Shown here piece by piece: positions 1-6,545 of a DNA stretch of 15,986 bases. The stretch is taken from contig JAFADT010000414.1 in the NCBI GenBank assembly GCA_023424585.1, positions 1 through 15,986 of the forward strand, written 5' to 3'. Within the stretch, counting starts at the first letter, position 1, and every line of letters starts with the position of its first letter. Under the pieces are notes generated by a model. That model had not been told where the DNA came from. It was given only the letters and a program-made list of their open reading frames with translations, and made no database searches. Source of the stretch: Pseudomonadota bacterium (GTDB lineage: Bacteria > Myxococcota > Myxococcia > Myxococcales > Myxococcaceae). The translations under genes and the position numbers were made by a program.

Positions 1-209
1 AAGTTTGGCGTGAGCGTGGGGCCAATCGGCGAGTCGACCTCGGTCTTGGGGAGCCGCCGAAAGAACTCCACGCCGCGGACGCGAGGGTCGCGCGCGATCT
101 CGTCGAGATCGGTCTTCATCCGGTATCGGTCATACAGCCCGCCCTTGGGGACGGGGACGACATGGCCACCGAGGTCGACTTCAATGACATCCTGGCGGTT
201 CGATTGCAT
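1..209 (-). CDS. N-terminal fragment, possible acetoacetate-decarboxylase-like protein (cut by window edge)
   Basis: Leftward reading frame with 69 N-terminal residues before the window edge, beginning MQSNRQDVIEVDLGGHVVPV and running through KGGLYDRYRM and DSPIGPTLTPN. The ATG at 209 has a good ribosome site, GAGGGG eight bases upstream (218-223 on the plus strand). From memory, this N-terminus resembles proteins annotated as acetoacetate decarboxylase family in actinobacteria, where a YYR segment would follow next, but the catalytic part lies outside the window, so the family is only suggested. It lies 73 bp downstream of the TetR gene on the same strand, and the gap holds two inverted operator-like copies (232-279). 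This gene is therefore probably controlled by that regulator. That it is a gene is fairly sure; its function is not. Confidence 0.55.
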   Translation of the reverse strand, partial: MQSNRQDVIEVDLGGHVVPVPKGGLYDRYRMKTDLDEIARDPRVRGVEFFRRLPKTEVDSPIGPTLTPN

Positions 210-231
210 CTGTATGGCCCCTCGGGTTGAT

Positions 232-279
232 GTTAGCAGTGCTCACATGAGCCTGGAGATGGATGTGAGCACTGTCAAC
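232..279. promoter_or_regulatory. Inverted pair of operator-like motifs between tetR and the leftward gene
   Basis: A perfect 12-bp inverted repeat: CAGTGCTCACAT at 237-248 and ATGTGAGCACTG at 263-274, with a 14-base spacer. Similarity continues outward to GTT/AAC ends, so each arm is a 17-base copy (232-248 on minus, 263-279 on plus) of ATGTGRRCACTGYNNAC. A third copy lies at 910-926 in the tetR/oxidoreductase promoter. Recurrence at a second promoter argues for an operator of the adjacent TetR protein and against a simple terminator, although the repeat also follows the tetR stop and could fold in RNA. Its closeness to the start at 209 suits repression of that gene. Confidence 0.6.
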
Positions 280-281
280 TC

Positions 282-887
282 TCACTTCGGTCGCCGGGGT
301 CGAGGCGAGGGAGTGGTCTGGAGCGAGAGGAGCGCCTCGAACGCGGAGCGCACCCGCTTCGCGACGTCCTCGGGAGGTGTGGCCGCGAGCTTGCCGTCCA
401 GGTGAAGGAACGCCAGGCCGTGCACCAGGCCCCACGCGGCGGTCGCGAGGGCGGGGACATCGGCGTCCGGGAAGACGCGGGTCAGGGCGATGGCGAGCAG
501 CTCGTGGAGCTCGGCGGCCGCTCGGACGCGCTGGTCGTTCGTGTCGTCGCAGGGCTTGCCGAACATGAGCCGGAACAGCGCCGGCCGCTCGAGCGCGAAG
601 TGGACGTAGTTCAACCCGAGCTCGGCGAGCTTGGACGCCGACGAGGGGAGGGGGCGGTCCCCCAGCAGGCGGGCCTTGAGGTCGCGGAAGCCCTCGGTGG
701 ACAGCGCCGACTCGAGGGCCTCGCGGTCCGCGAAGTGACGGTACGGCGCGGTGGGGGAGACGTTGGCGCGGCGGGCGACGGCGCGCAGCGAGAACGGCTC
801 CCCCTCCTCCAGCATCCGCATCGCGGTGGCCAGCAACGCCGCCCGCAGGTCGCCGTGATGGTACCCGGCCTTGGCTGATGTTGACAT
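282..887 (-). CDS. TetR/AcrR family transcriptional regulator
   Basis: A 201-residue one-domain-pair repressor. The N-terminus has the recognisable GYHHGDLRAALL segment (residues 8-19). The helix-turn-helix follows at about 33-56 with FSLRAVARRANVSPTAPYRHF, matching the TetR DNA-binding consensus. The rest is the helical ligand-binding half, of the type with an ERPALFRLMFG segment (about 99-109). The ATG at 887 has AAGG six bases upstream. It is divergent from the flavin-oxidoreductase relic at 958 and upstream of the leftward gene at 209. Motif copies at 910-926 and 232-279 suggest that it autoregulates and controls both neighbours. The inducer cannot be read from sequence; regulators beside Old Yellow Enzyme genes often respond to reactive electrophiles, which is only an analogy here. 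Confidence 0.92.
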   Translation of the reverse strand: MSTSAKAGYHHGDLRAALLATAMRMLEEGEPFSLRAVARRANVSPTAPYRHFADREALESALSTEGFRDLKARLLGDRPLPSSASKLAELGLNYVHFALERPALFRLMFGKPCDDTNDQRVRAAAELHELLAIALTRVFPDADVPALATAAWGLVHGLAFLHLDGKLAATPPEDVAKRVRSAFEALLSLQTTPSPRPRRPK

Positions 888-929
888 CGCTTACCTTGCT
901 CCGATGTTCATGTGGACACTGTGCACATG
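881..929 (+). promoter_or_regulatory. Divergent tetR / oxidoreductase promoter with operator copy
   Basis: A consensus -35 hexamer TTGACA lies at 881-886, overlapping the tetR start codon and pointing right, toward the oxidoreductase relic; no strong -10 follows it. The sequence CATGTG at 909-914 is inverted as CACATG at 924-929. The segment ATGTGGACACTGTGCAC at 910-926 matches the two copies at 232-279 in ATGTG, CACTGT and the final AC. Placement just downstream of the -35 is where a repressor would block transcription of the divergent gene. Confidence 0.5.
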
Positions 930-957
930 TTCCTCGATTGACGGAAGAAGGATTGCG

Positions 958-1208
958 ATGTCATCCATCCTCTTCGCGCCCCTCGTGTTCCCAGGAGGGT
1001 CATCGAGATGCTCGCACCGCCTGGCATCGACCTGGTCGAGCTGTCTGGTGGCAGCTACGAGAGCCCCGCGACGTCGGGACGTGCCGTCGATGAGCGGACG
1101 CTCGCGCGCGAGGCGTACTGCCTGACGTTGGCCAGGGAGCTGGCGCGGACCGCACGCCCGGAAAATGATGCCAGAGTCGCCGGTCGCCCAAGGATGGAGC
1201 GCCGCTAG
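958..1208 (+). pseudogene. Relic of an Old-Yellow-Enzyme-type NADH:flavin oxidoreductase (large internal deletion)
   Basis: The normal start survives: ATG at 958 with AAGAAGGA upstream, reading MSSILFAPLVFP, the usual opening of this flavoenzyme family. After about 12 codons the frame changes, and from about 999 it reads VIEMLAPPGIDLVELSGGSY, then ESPA, GRAVDERTLAREAY and LARELART. This is the conserved late segment of the barrel (family form DLVELSGGSYE.PAM). Roughly 240 residues that should separate the two pieces are absent, and the sequence after about 1160 no longer resembles the family. The intact enzymes are about 370-430 residues, bind FMN and reduce activated alkenes with NAD(P)H. 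The regulator, operator and ribosome site are still in place, so the loss looks recent. A short residual peptide from 1008 to 1208 could be translated, but has no active site. Confidence 0.75.
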
Positions 1209-1251
1209 GAGATTGGGCCGGCTGGTGCCTGGTGGGATGCTGGCCAACCGC

Positions 1252-1380
1252 TCATGCGCGCGGCGTAAGGACTCTTGTGTGTGAAATCCAACGGTGCGGC
1301 GCCCGGCTGATGGTGGCCTCGCCAATGCCCAGCGGGCGGGCAACCTGCTGATGCGTCAGGCCTGCCTCAATGGAAGGGCC
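1252..1380 (-). pseudogene. Possible transposase/HTH scrap
   Basis: Stop-to-stop leftward frame of about 39 residues containing IEAGLTHQQVARPLGIGEAT followed by ISRAPHRW. This has the spacing of a helix-turn-helix as found at the N-terminus of IS630- or IS30-type transposases and of some regulators. There is no start, no ribosome site and no catalytic DDE region nearby, so if real it is a fragment. The match is by eye over about 25 residues only. Confidence 0.3.
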
Positions 1381-1643
1381 TCACCAGGGCTTTCCATTCG
1401 CGTCAATTGGACCTTGGGTCGACTTCTGGATAGCCGAATACTCAAAGCATTTTCGCGGCAATAAATACCACTGTGCATCATGAAATGAATATCAGTCATT
1501 TCTGGGAAAACAGAATTCCAGCCTTGCGTCGCGCACAACCCGTCCGTATGGACATTCTTGAGAGTCGTTAATATATTCCTACTCGCGACGTCGCTGCTGT
1601 TGGCGAATTACTCTCCTTTCGGCCCAAAGAAGGTCCTGCTTCC
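1381..1643. other. Gene-free, AT-richer stretch with possible promoter
   Basis: No credible coding frame. Base composition drops well below that of its surroundings, for example AATAAATA near 1460 and TTAATATATTC near 1568. A weak sigma-70-like pair, TTGCGT at 1524-1529 and TATGGA at 1547-1552 with 17 bases between, points toward the gene at 1644. AAGAAGG, ten bases before the ATG at 1644, is its likely ribosome site. The composition suggests imported DNA or a promoter island. Confidence 0.35.
1482..1502. repeat. Short perfect inverted repeat
   Basis: GAAATGA at 1482-1488 is repeated inverted as TCATTTC at 1496-1502, with a seven-base spacer. It stands in the AT-richer stretch about 150 bases upstream of the gene at 1644. 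It could be a binding site for a dimeric regulator; its two arms have no other copy that I noticed in the window. Confidence 0.4.
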
Positions 1644-2102
1644 ATGCCACACGCACCGACCAGTCGGCTTCTTTCGGGCCCAGCGTTCCTTCCGTTCCAG
1701 CTGAAGCTCGCTCTGCGAGCAGGCGTTGGCAGTGCGGACCTCATCCCCTTGCTCGTGCTGGCAGAGCGATCCCCCGCCTCGCTTCGGGTCGGACTGTTTG
1801 AAAGGCTGCGCGCCGTTGATTGGGTGTTGCTGGGGCTTACCGCCGTGGCGGCGATATCCATTCCAGTGGCAGTCGCACTGGGCGCCCGGCCCTCCACGAT
1901 TCTGCTCAGCTTTGGCTTGACCCTCCCTCCAGGCGCCGCATTCCTGTGCGGATATGTGTGGAGGCTCCGCGACCTGCTCACGCGCCGCGCTCGGGACTTT
2001 GCCCAGCGAAACATTGACCATACGACAGAAGAACGGTCTCTGGCGGCCATCGCAATGGTTGATGCGAAGGTTTCGGCGGTTGTGGGTCATGCGAGCATTT
2101 GA
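1644..2102 (+). CDS. Hypothetical two-helix membrane protein
   Basis: A 152-residue frame with ATG at 1644 and AAGAAGG ten bases upstream. Two hydrophobic segments are visible, VDWVLLGLTAVAAISIPVAV (about 58-77) and about 85-106 ending in FLCGYVWRL. They are followed by a basic region (RRARDFAQR) that should face the cytoplasm. No family is recognised. Third-position GC is lower than in neighbours such as 3369-4526, which fits foreign or weakly selected DNA. Leftward frames of similar length overlap it, so coding status is not certain. Support rests on the ribosome site, the membrane helices and the plausible topology. It ends just inside a leftward possible transposase-tail scrap. Confidence 0.45.
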   Translation: MPHAPTSRLLSGPAFLPFQLKLALRAGVGSADLIPLLVLAERSPASLRVGLFERLRAVDWVLLGLTAVAAISIPVAVALGARPSTILLSFGLTLPPGAAFLCGYVWRLRDLLTRRARDFAQRNIDHTTEERSLAAIAMVDAKVSAVVGHASI

Positions 2103-2160
2103 CGCGAGCGTTCGTTGAGTTCGCGCGCGACGGCGTCGAACTGCTTGCCGGGCGGATGCT
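2087..2160 (-). pseudogene. Possible transposase C-terminal scrap
   Basis: A leftward frame ending at 2087 reads GKQFDAVARELNERSRQMLA before the stop. From memory this resembles the end of IS3/IS30-type integrase domains, where LDAVARELNxRPRKTLG-like segments are common. Only about 18 residues support it, and the upstream residues of the same frame do not continue the resemblance. Confidence 0.22.
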
Positions 2161-2473
2161 CAGGTCTGGGAGGCCGTTTGTAGCGCTCGAACGCTCCCAG
2201 GCCGTGCGTCGAGCAGGTTCCGCGCGCAGCGGCGGACTGGCCGTTCTCTGCGAGTTGCGCGCGTCGAGAGAGGCGTCCACCTCGACCATGCGCGCCTCCA
2301 GCTGCTGACCCGGCAGCGGCTTGGAGACGTGGCGCATCCCCACGACGACAAGCCCCGCTGCGAAGCGCGGGCATGGCAGAAGTGGGCCACCCAGGGGATT
2401 GGGAGGCCCTGTGCCTCGAACAGCCTGGCCCTGACGCTGGCCCCATGGCCCTGGGACGCTATCCTGGGGGAGC
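2103..2473. other. 371-bp stretch without a convincing gene
   Basis: Frames exist on both strands but none shows a family motif, ribosome site or coherent composition; the leftward ones look like decayed or accidental reading. Apart from the short scrap overlapping its left edge, I see nothing assignable. Its right end supplies the GGGGGAG ribosome site of the gene at 2474. Confidence 0.4.
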
Positions 2474-3118
2474 GTGCGCAAACTCCTCCCGCTGTTCGTG
2501 GTGCTGGCGCTGGGCTTGGTGCTCCTGGTTCGTCGCTGGATGGCTTCGGAGCCCCAGGTTCCCGCGGTGACGGAGGCGGCGAGGCCCGTCCGCGTGACCG
2601 CTCCTTCCATGGCGCCGGGTGTTCCACGCGCGTCTCAGGCAAATGGAGGGGGAGGCGTGGTACGCCCTGTCCTCACACCGGCTGCCCAGCGCGAGGCCTC
2701 CCACCTCGCGGGGACGTCAGGTGAAGTGGCTCGCGAGGCGCCGTCCGGAGGCCTGGAGGTGCCCGGTCCGCCGCCGGTCAAGGCGGTGGGCGTGGCCGAG
2801 GAGGCCACGGTGCGCAAGGAGGACATCCGGACGGCCATTCGGGACCTCCGCCCCGGGCTCCAGAAGTGCTTCGCGCCCCTGGCCGAGCGTGGCGCAGGCG
2901 ATCAGCGCGTGGTGGTGCGCTTCACGCTGGTGGGGCAGGGCACGCAGGGGTCCTTCCAGGACGCGGACATCATCGAGTCCACGCTCAACGACCCGCTGTT
3001 CCTGTCCTGCCTCCTGACGGAGCTGTCGCAGGCCCGCTTCCGTGCGCCCTGGGGCACGGGAGTGGTGACCATCACCTATCCCTTCGTCTTCCAATCGCTC
3101 GCGCGGGACGGAGGATAG
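2474..3118 (+). CDS. AgmX/PglI C-terminal (TonB-like) domain protein, membrane-anchored
   Basis: A 214-residue protein starting at GTG 2474, with GGGGGAG directly upstream. It has an N-terminal signal anchor (residues 4-20, LLPLFVVLALGLVLLVR). A low-complexity Pro/Ala/Gly linker follows (about 25-110), then a C-terminal domain (about 112-206). That domain contains IRTAIRDLRPGLQKCFAPL, VVVRFTLVGQG, a STLNDPLFLSCLL segment with the second conserved Cys (C132 and C179), and a final FRAPWGTGVVTITYPFVF. This is the layout of myxobacterial proteins annotated with the AgmX/PglI C-terminal domain, a TonB-C-like fold in the periplasm linked in some members to gliding and envelope functions. The specific role here is unknown. 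It stands alone on the plus strand; the gene at 3369 has its own promoter. Confidence 0.82.
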   Translation: MRKLLPLFVVLALGLVLLVRRWMASEPQVPAVTEAARPVRVTAPSMAPGVPRASQANGGGGVVRPVLTPAAQREASHLAGTSGEVAREAPSGGLEVPGPPPVKAVGVAEEATVRKEDIRTAIRDLRPGLQKCFAPLAERGAGDQRVVVRFTLVGQGTQGSFQDADIIESTLNDPLFLSCLLTELSQARFRAPWGTGVVTITYPFVFQSLARDGG

Positions 3119-3245
3119 GCTCGCCGGCCGCGCGCTCAGCTCCTGGATGTCCGCATGACGCAGCGACCGAACTCTGGCGCGGCACAACTCGCAACCCGAC
3201 GGCCCGTGCCAGGCATCCTCGAGTGGGCACCCACTCTTGGTGAAG

Positions 3246-3274
3246 TTGACTATGAGAATCGTTATCGATAGCTT
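3246..3274 (+). promoter_or_regulatory. Promoter overlapped by a Fur box
   Basis: The 19 bases at 3248-3266, GACTATGAGAATCGTTATC, match the classical Fur consensus GATAATGATAATCATTATC at 15 positions by hand count. They lie inside a sigma-70-like promoter, with TTGACT at 3246-3251, a 17-base spacer and TAGCTT at 3269-3274, so bound Fur would cover it. The PepSY-TM gene starts about 100 bp downstream. Iron-replete repression is the expected behaviour. Confidence 0.72.
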
Positions 3275-3368
3275 GCCGTTCGAAAGAGGGGGCCCTGGTC
3301 CCCGATGGCGCGCCCGCGGATGCGGGACGGTCGCGCGCAATGGTTGAGAAGCGAGGCTCGGCCTCGAC

Positions 3369-4526
3369 ATGAGTGGGTCCATGCGTGAGTGGACAGGGAG
3401 AGGTCAGCGACCGTCGCGGTGGTTTCGGATCAACCTGTGGCTCCATCGCTGGACGAGCATCGTGGCGACGCTGCCATTTCTCGTCCTGTGCGTGACGGGC
3501 ATCGCGCTCATTTTTCACGAGGAGCTCGATGCGGCGTTGGGCGTGGTTCCTGGCGCGAGTGTGCCCACCCAGTCACGCATCGCCGACTGTCTGGCCCAGG
3601 CGACCCGCGACTTCCCCGACCAGCGAATCATCAGCGTGGGGCTGGATCCTGAGCGCCACCCAGGTGTCTTCCTGGTGGTCCTCAACGCACTTGAGGCTAC
3701 GGGTTTTGACGGTGCCAAGCTGAGCTTCTATGACCTGGGCACCAGCAAGCGCCTGGGCGAGTCGGACCCCTCGAAGACATTCACTGGCGTCTTGCTCGAG
3801 CTTCATGCGGAGTGGTTCATGGGGCCGCTAGGCCGGCTCCTGGGGGCGCTTGTCGGGCTCCTGGTGACGGTTTCATTGCTCTCGGGCCTCGTTATCTACG
3901 CGCCCTACATGCGCAAGGTGGTGTTCGGCTCCATCCGCTGGGCTCGCGGGCAGCGGCTGACGCAGCTGGACCTTCACAACTTCATCGGCGCGATGGTGCT
4001 GGGCTGGGCGGTAGTGGTGAGCGCCACGGGTTTCATGCTGGGCTTCAGTCAGGTGGCGTTGGGCCTGTGGCAGTACACCGACCTGAGCGAGCTGCGCCGC
4101 GAGTTCGCGCAGGCCGAACCCGTGGACGTTCGCTCCCCGCCCGCATCCGCAGCGCAGATCATCGCCGCACAGGAGGCCTCCGCGCCGCCTGGCTGGGGCG
4201 TGCGGAGCGTCATCTACCCTGGCACCGAGCTGACCACGCCGCGGCACTACGGCGTCATCATGGGCGGCAGCCAGGGGCTCGACGCGCAGTTGCTGGACGT
4301 CACATTGGTGGATGCCGCCACGGGGAAGGTCGCCCGCAAGATTGAAATGCCCGCCTATCTCCAAGCCATCTTCCTCGCCGAGCCGCTGCACTTCGGCAAC
4401 TACGGCGGACTGGCCTTGAAGCTTCTCTGGGCGCTCTGCAGCCTGCTGACGTTGTTCATCACCCTCAATGGCGCGTGGCTCTTCTTCGACCGCCGTCGTG
4501 CCAGGTCGCTGTCGGGGGCCGTATGA
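3369..4526 (+). CDS. PepSY-associated TM protein (iron-related, PiuB-like)
   Basis: A 385-residue inner-membrane protein. INLWLHRWTSIVATLPFLVL opens the first helix (about 31-50, ending FHEEL), a hallmark of the PepSY_TM family. Further helices are at about 155-178, 207-228 and 346-372. A large extracytoplasmic region (about 235-340) carries the PepSY-like segment GWGVRSVIYPGTE and VTLVDAATGKVARKI. Conserved histidines H26, H50, H146 (ELHAEWF), H203 (DLHN) and H341 (LHFGNYGG) fit a haem-binding or ferric-siderophore-reductase role proposed for this family. The Fur box at 3248-3266 independently supports an iron function. An ATG at 3381 is an alternative start. Its stop overlaps the start of the next small gene. 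No TonB-dependent receptor is visible in the window. Confidence 0.88.
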   Translation: MSGSMREWTGRGQRPSRWFRINLWLHRWTSIVATLPFLVLCVTGIALIFHEELDAALGVVPGASVPTQSRIADCLAQATRDFPDQRIISVGLDPERHPGVFLVVLNALEATGFDGAKLSFYDLGTSKRLGESDPSKTFTGVLLELHAEWFMGPLGRLLGALVGLLVTVSLLSGLVIYAPYMRKVVFGSIRWARGQRLTQLDLHNFIGAMVLGWAVVVSATGFMLGFSQVALGLWQYTDLSELRREFAQAEPVDVRSPPASAAQIIAAQEASAPPGWGVRSVIYPGTELTTPRHYGVIMGGSQGLDAQLLDVTLVDAATGKVARKIEMPAYLQAIFLAEPLHFGNYGGLALKLLWALCSLLTLFITLNGAWLFFDRRRARSLSGAV

Positions 4527-4672
4527 AGACATGGCAGCCCTGGTTGGGGCTTGCTTCGGGCTTGGGCCTGGTGCTGATGCTGGTGGGTGAAGGATTTGTC
4601 GATGCTCTGGGCTTCGCCGTGTCCGTGGCTCCCCTGGCGCTCGGGGTCGGAGCATGGCTCCGACATCGGTGA
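4523..4672 (+). CDS. Small (49-residue) membrane protein coupled to the PepSY-TM gene
   Basis: The ATG at 4523 overlaps the stop of the PepSY-TM gene in an ATGA junction, so translation is probably coupled. The product begins MKTWQPWLGLASGLGLVLML and continues to a C-terminal GAWLRHR. It has two short hydrophobic stretches (about 7-21 and 29-45), enough for a helical hairpin in the inner membrane. Small hydrophobic proteins after PepSY_TM genes are often annotated as hypothetical partners. I do not recognise a named family. It should share the Fur-controlled promoter. Confidence 0.7.
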   Translation: MKTWQPWLGLASGLGLVLMLVGEGFVDALGFAVSVAPLALGVGAWLRHR

Positions 4673-4742
4673 GCACCTACCTTCCCCCTGGGTCACGGAG
4701 ACGGCACCGCGACTGAAAGGGGAGGCACGAGAGGAGTTGCGG

Positions 4743-5657
4743 TCAGGCCCTCTCGCGACGTTGCCGCGCCCACGTCTCGAAGTTCGTGAGCGAGAGGCCG
4801 TAGGCGCGCGCGATTTCGGGCCGCGCCAGCAGCGGGGCGACGTTCATGTAGGTCAGGCCCTGCGCCACGCCAGGATGCATCCCGGCCGCGATGGCCTCCT
4901 CGACCGTGGCTGACTGGACCTCGTACTCCTTGCCGTCGAGGCGCGAGAGGATCTCGGCGATTTGAGGAAGCGTGAGCACGTCACCCGCGAGCTCCAGCGT
5001 CACGCCGTTGAACGTCTCGGGTGAGGTGAGCGCCGCCGCGGCTGCCAGACCGATGTCTTCTGGCGCGATCCATGCGAGAGGCCGGTCGAGCTTGACCACC
5101 GTCAGCAGCCTGCGGCCGTCGACGAACCCGGCGGGATCCACCATGTCGTGATCCATGAAGGTGGCGGGCAGGATGAGGGTCCAGTGCTTGAAGCCCGCCG
5201 TGCGTACGAGGTCACAGGTGGCGAGCTTGTTCTCCCAGTACGTCTCGTGGGCCTTCCAGCGCCCCTCCGCCCAGCCTTCGACGTCGCGATGGGCGCCAAC
5301 GCCAGTCGTCGCCGTGTGAACGAACGTCTCGACGCCCTCGGCAAGCGCGGCCTCGACGAGGTTCCTCCCTTGCTGGACCTCCTTGCTGAAGTCGACACCG
5401 GCAGCGGAGACAATGGGGGTTTGCATCGAGAAGACTGCCCGCGCTCCGGTGCAGGCGGCGCGCAACGACACCGGCTGATCGAGGTCCCCGACGACCACCT
5501 CGGCGCCAGCGGCCGCGAGGGCCCTCGCATTCGCCGCCTCCGGGTTGCGCACCATCACGCGCACGGGATGGGTGCCCCTGGCCAGCAGCGCCCGAGCAGT
5601 GGCGCCGCCCTGGCGTCCTGTGGCGGCGGTGACGAGAACGGGATCTCCACGGCTCAT
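4743..5657 (-). CDS. NmrA-like NAD(P)-binding oxidoreductase
   Basis: A 304-residue protein from ATG 5657, with GAGGAG six bases upstream; a TTG two codons earlier is less likely. The Rossmann start reads PVLVTAATGRQGGATARALL, the glycine-rich NmrA/SDR atypical motif. It is followed by RVMVRNPE (dinucleotide selectivity), VVVGDLDQPVSL and the central GVETFVHTATTGVGAH strand. The usual SDR YxxxK is absent, as is typical of NmrA proteins, which may act as NAD(P)H:quinone-type reductases or redox sensors. It is divergent from a TetR regulator at 5762 across 104 bp and is probably repressed by it. It is convergent with the iron-related pair on its other side. Substrate unknown. Confidence 0.9.
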   Translation of the reverse strand: MSRGDPVLVTAATGRQGGATARALLARGTHPVRVMVRNPEAANARALAAAGAEVVVGDLDQPVSLRAACTGARAVFSMQTPIVSAAGVDFSKEVQQGRNLVEAALAEGVETFVHTATTGVGAHRDVEGWAEGRWKAHETYWENKLATCDLVRTAGFKHWTLILPATFMDHDMVDPAGFVDGRRLLTVVKLDRPLAWIAPEDIGLAAAAALTSPETFNGVTLELAGDVLTLPQIAEILSRLDGKEYEVQSATVEEAIAAGMHPGVAQGLTYMNVAPLLARPEIARAYGLSLTNFETWARQRRERA

Positions 5658-5674
5658 GGTCAACTCCTCTATAA

Positions 5675-5730
5675 GTGGGGGGCCCCACCGGTTTGTTTCA
5701 TGCTTAAATGCGGAGGAGGCCCCCGTTTGT
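5675..5730. promoter_or_regulatory. Two related sites in the nmrA-like / tetR divergent region
   Basis: GTGGGG at 5675-5680 and CCCCAC at 5683-5688 form an inverted repeat, followed by GTTTGT at 5691-5696. A second, looser copy runs CGGAGGAGGCCCCCG (5711-5725) and again ends in GTTTGT (5725-5730). The similarity (a G-run, a C-run, then GTTTGT) and the position between divergent genes suggest paired operator sites for the TetR protein encoded at 5762. The evidence is by eye and modest. Confidence 0.35.
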
Positions 5731-5761
5731 CAAGGAAGAGGCTTGAGAGGAGGCATGCGCC

Positions 5762-6313
5762 GTGGAGCAGGTGAAGCCGTTGCGGGCAGATGGGCGACGC
5801 AACCGGGAGCGGATTGTCGCGGTCGCCGCGGAGCTGGTCGGTAGAGATGGTGCGCAGGTGTCGCTGGAGGAGATTGCGCGTCGGGCGGGGGTTGGCTCGG
5901 CGACCCTGCACCGGCACTTTCCGTCGCGTCAGGCGCTGTTGGAGGCGGTCTTTCGCGAGGGGGTCGCGCAGCTCTGTGCGCGGGCCGCCGCGCAACCGGG
6001 CAAGAAGCCCGCCGCCGAGTTGGCGTCCTGGCTGGAGGAGGTGACGGTCTACACCGCGACCCACCGAGGGCTTGCCACCGCGCTGCTGGCAGGCCCGGAG
6101 GGGCTCACCGCCGAAGAGCTCTGCTGCACCGACATGCTGCTCGACGTGTTGAGCGGCCTGGTCGCCCGGGCGTCAGCGGCGGGCGCGCTTCACTCCGGCG
6201 TCACGTCGGAGGACCTGCTGACTCTGGCGAACTCGATCGCCGTCGCCAACGAAGGTGACCCGGTCACCGCGCGCCGGGTGCTGCGCCTCGCGCTCAATGG
6301 CATACGGCCGTGA
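5762..6313 (+). CDS. TetR family transcriptional regulator (divergent from nmrA-like gene)
   Basis: A 183-residue protein starting at GTG 5762, with GAGAGGAGG about eight bases upstream. An ATG at 5755 is out of frame and is not used. The helix-turn-helix at about residues 34-57 reads SLEEIARRAGVGSATLHRHF, a clear TetR motif, preceded by RRNRERIVAVAAELV (helix 1). The C-terminal half has the alanine/leucine-rich helices of regulators annotated as SbtR- or TetR_C-like. Divergence from the NmrA-like gene makes that gene the likely target, together with itself. It is followed by about 230 bp with no gene, containing a possible GGCCGG/CCGGCC hairpin (6343-6378) of doubtful terminator value. Confidence 0.92.
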   Translation: MEQVKPLRADGRRNRERIVAVAAELVGRDGAQVSLEEIARRAGVGSATLHRHFPSRQALLEAVFREGVAQLCARAAAQPGKKPAAELASWLEEVTVYTATHRGLATALLAGPEGLTAEELCCTDMLLDVLSGLVARASAAGALHSGVTSEDLLTLANSIAVANEGDPVTARRVLRLALNGIRP

Positions 6314-6545
6314 ACATCGGCTGGTTGAAGCCCCGCTGTAGCGGCCGGGTCTGGCGCGGGCGTGGGGAGGAGCCGGCCGGGGATGCGCCCTTTTCAGTCC
6401 ACATGTGGGGCCCTGCGCGGAGCGACGCGACGGACTCGGCTGCGCTGGGGCGATACGTCGGTGTCCGGGGCCGTGTCGCCCGAACCGCCCCGCCGCGACC
6501 GGATTCTGGAGCGGCACAGGCGCTCCTCACGCCGCCACGTTGACT

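Noticed and set aside
891..1343. Leftward 150-residue frame between tetR and the HTH scrap
   Set aside because: No motifs, and it is antisense to the recognisable flavin-oxidoreductase relic.
1568..2090. Two leftward 160-residue frames opposite the 1644 gene
   Set aside because: Polar, Ser/Arg/Gly-rich translations without start context or domains. The plus-strand frame has membrane helices and a ribosome site.
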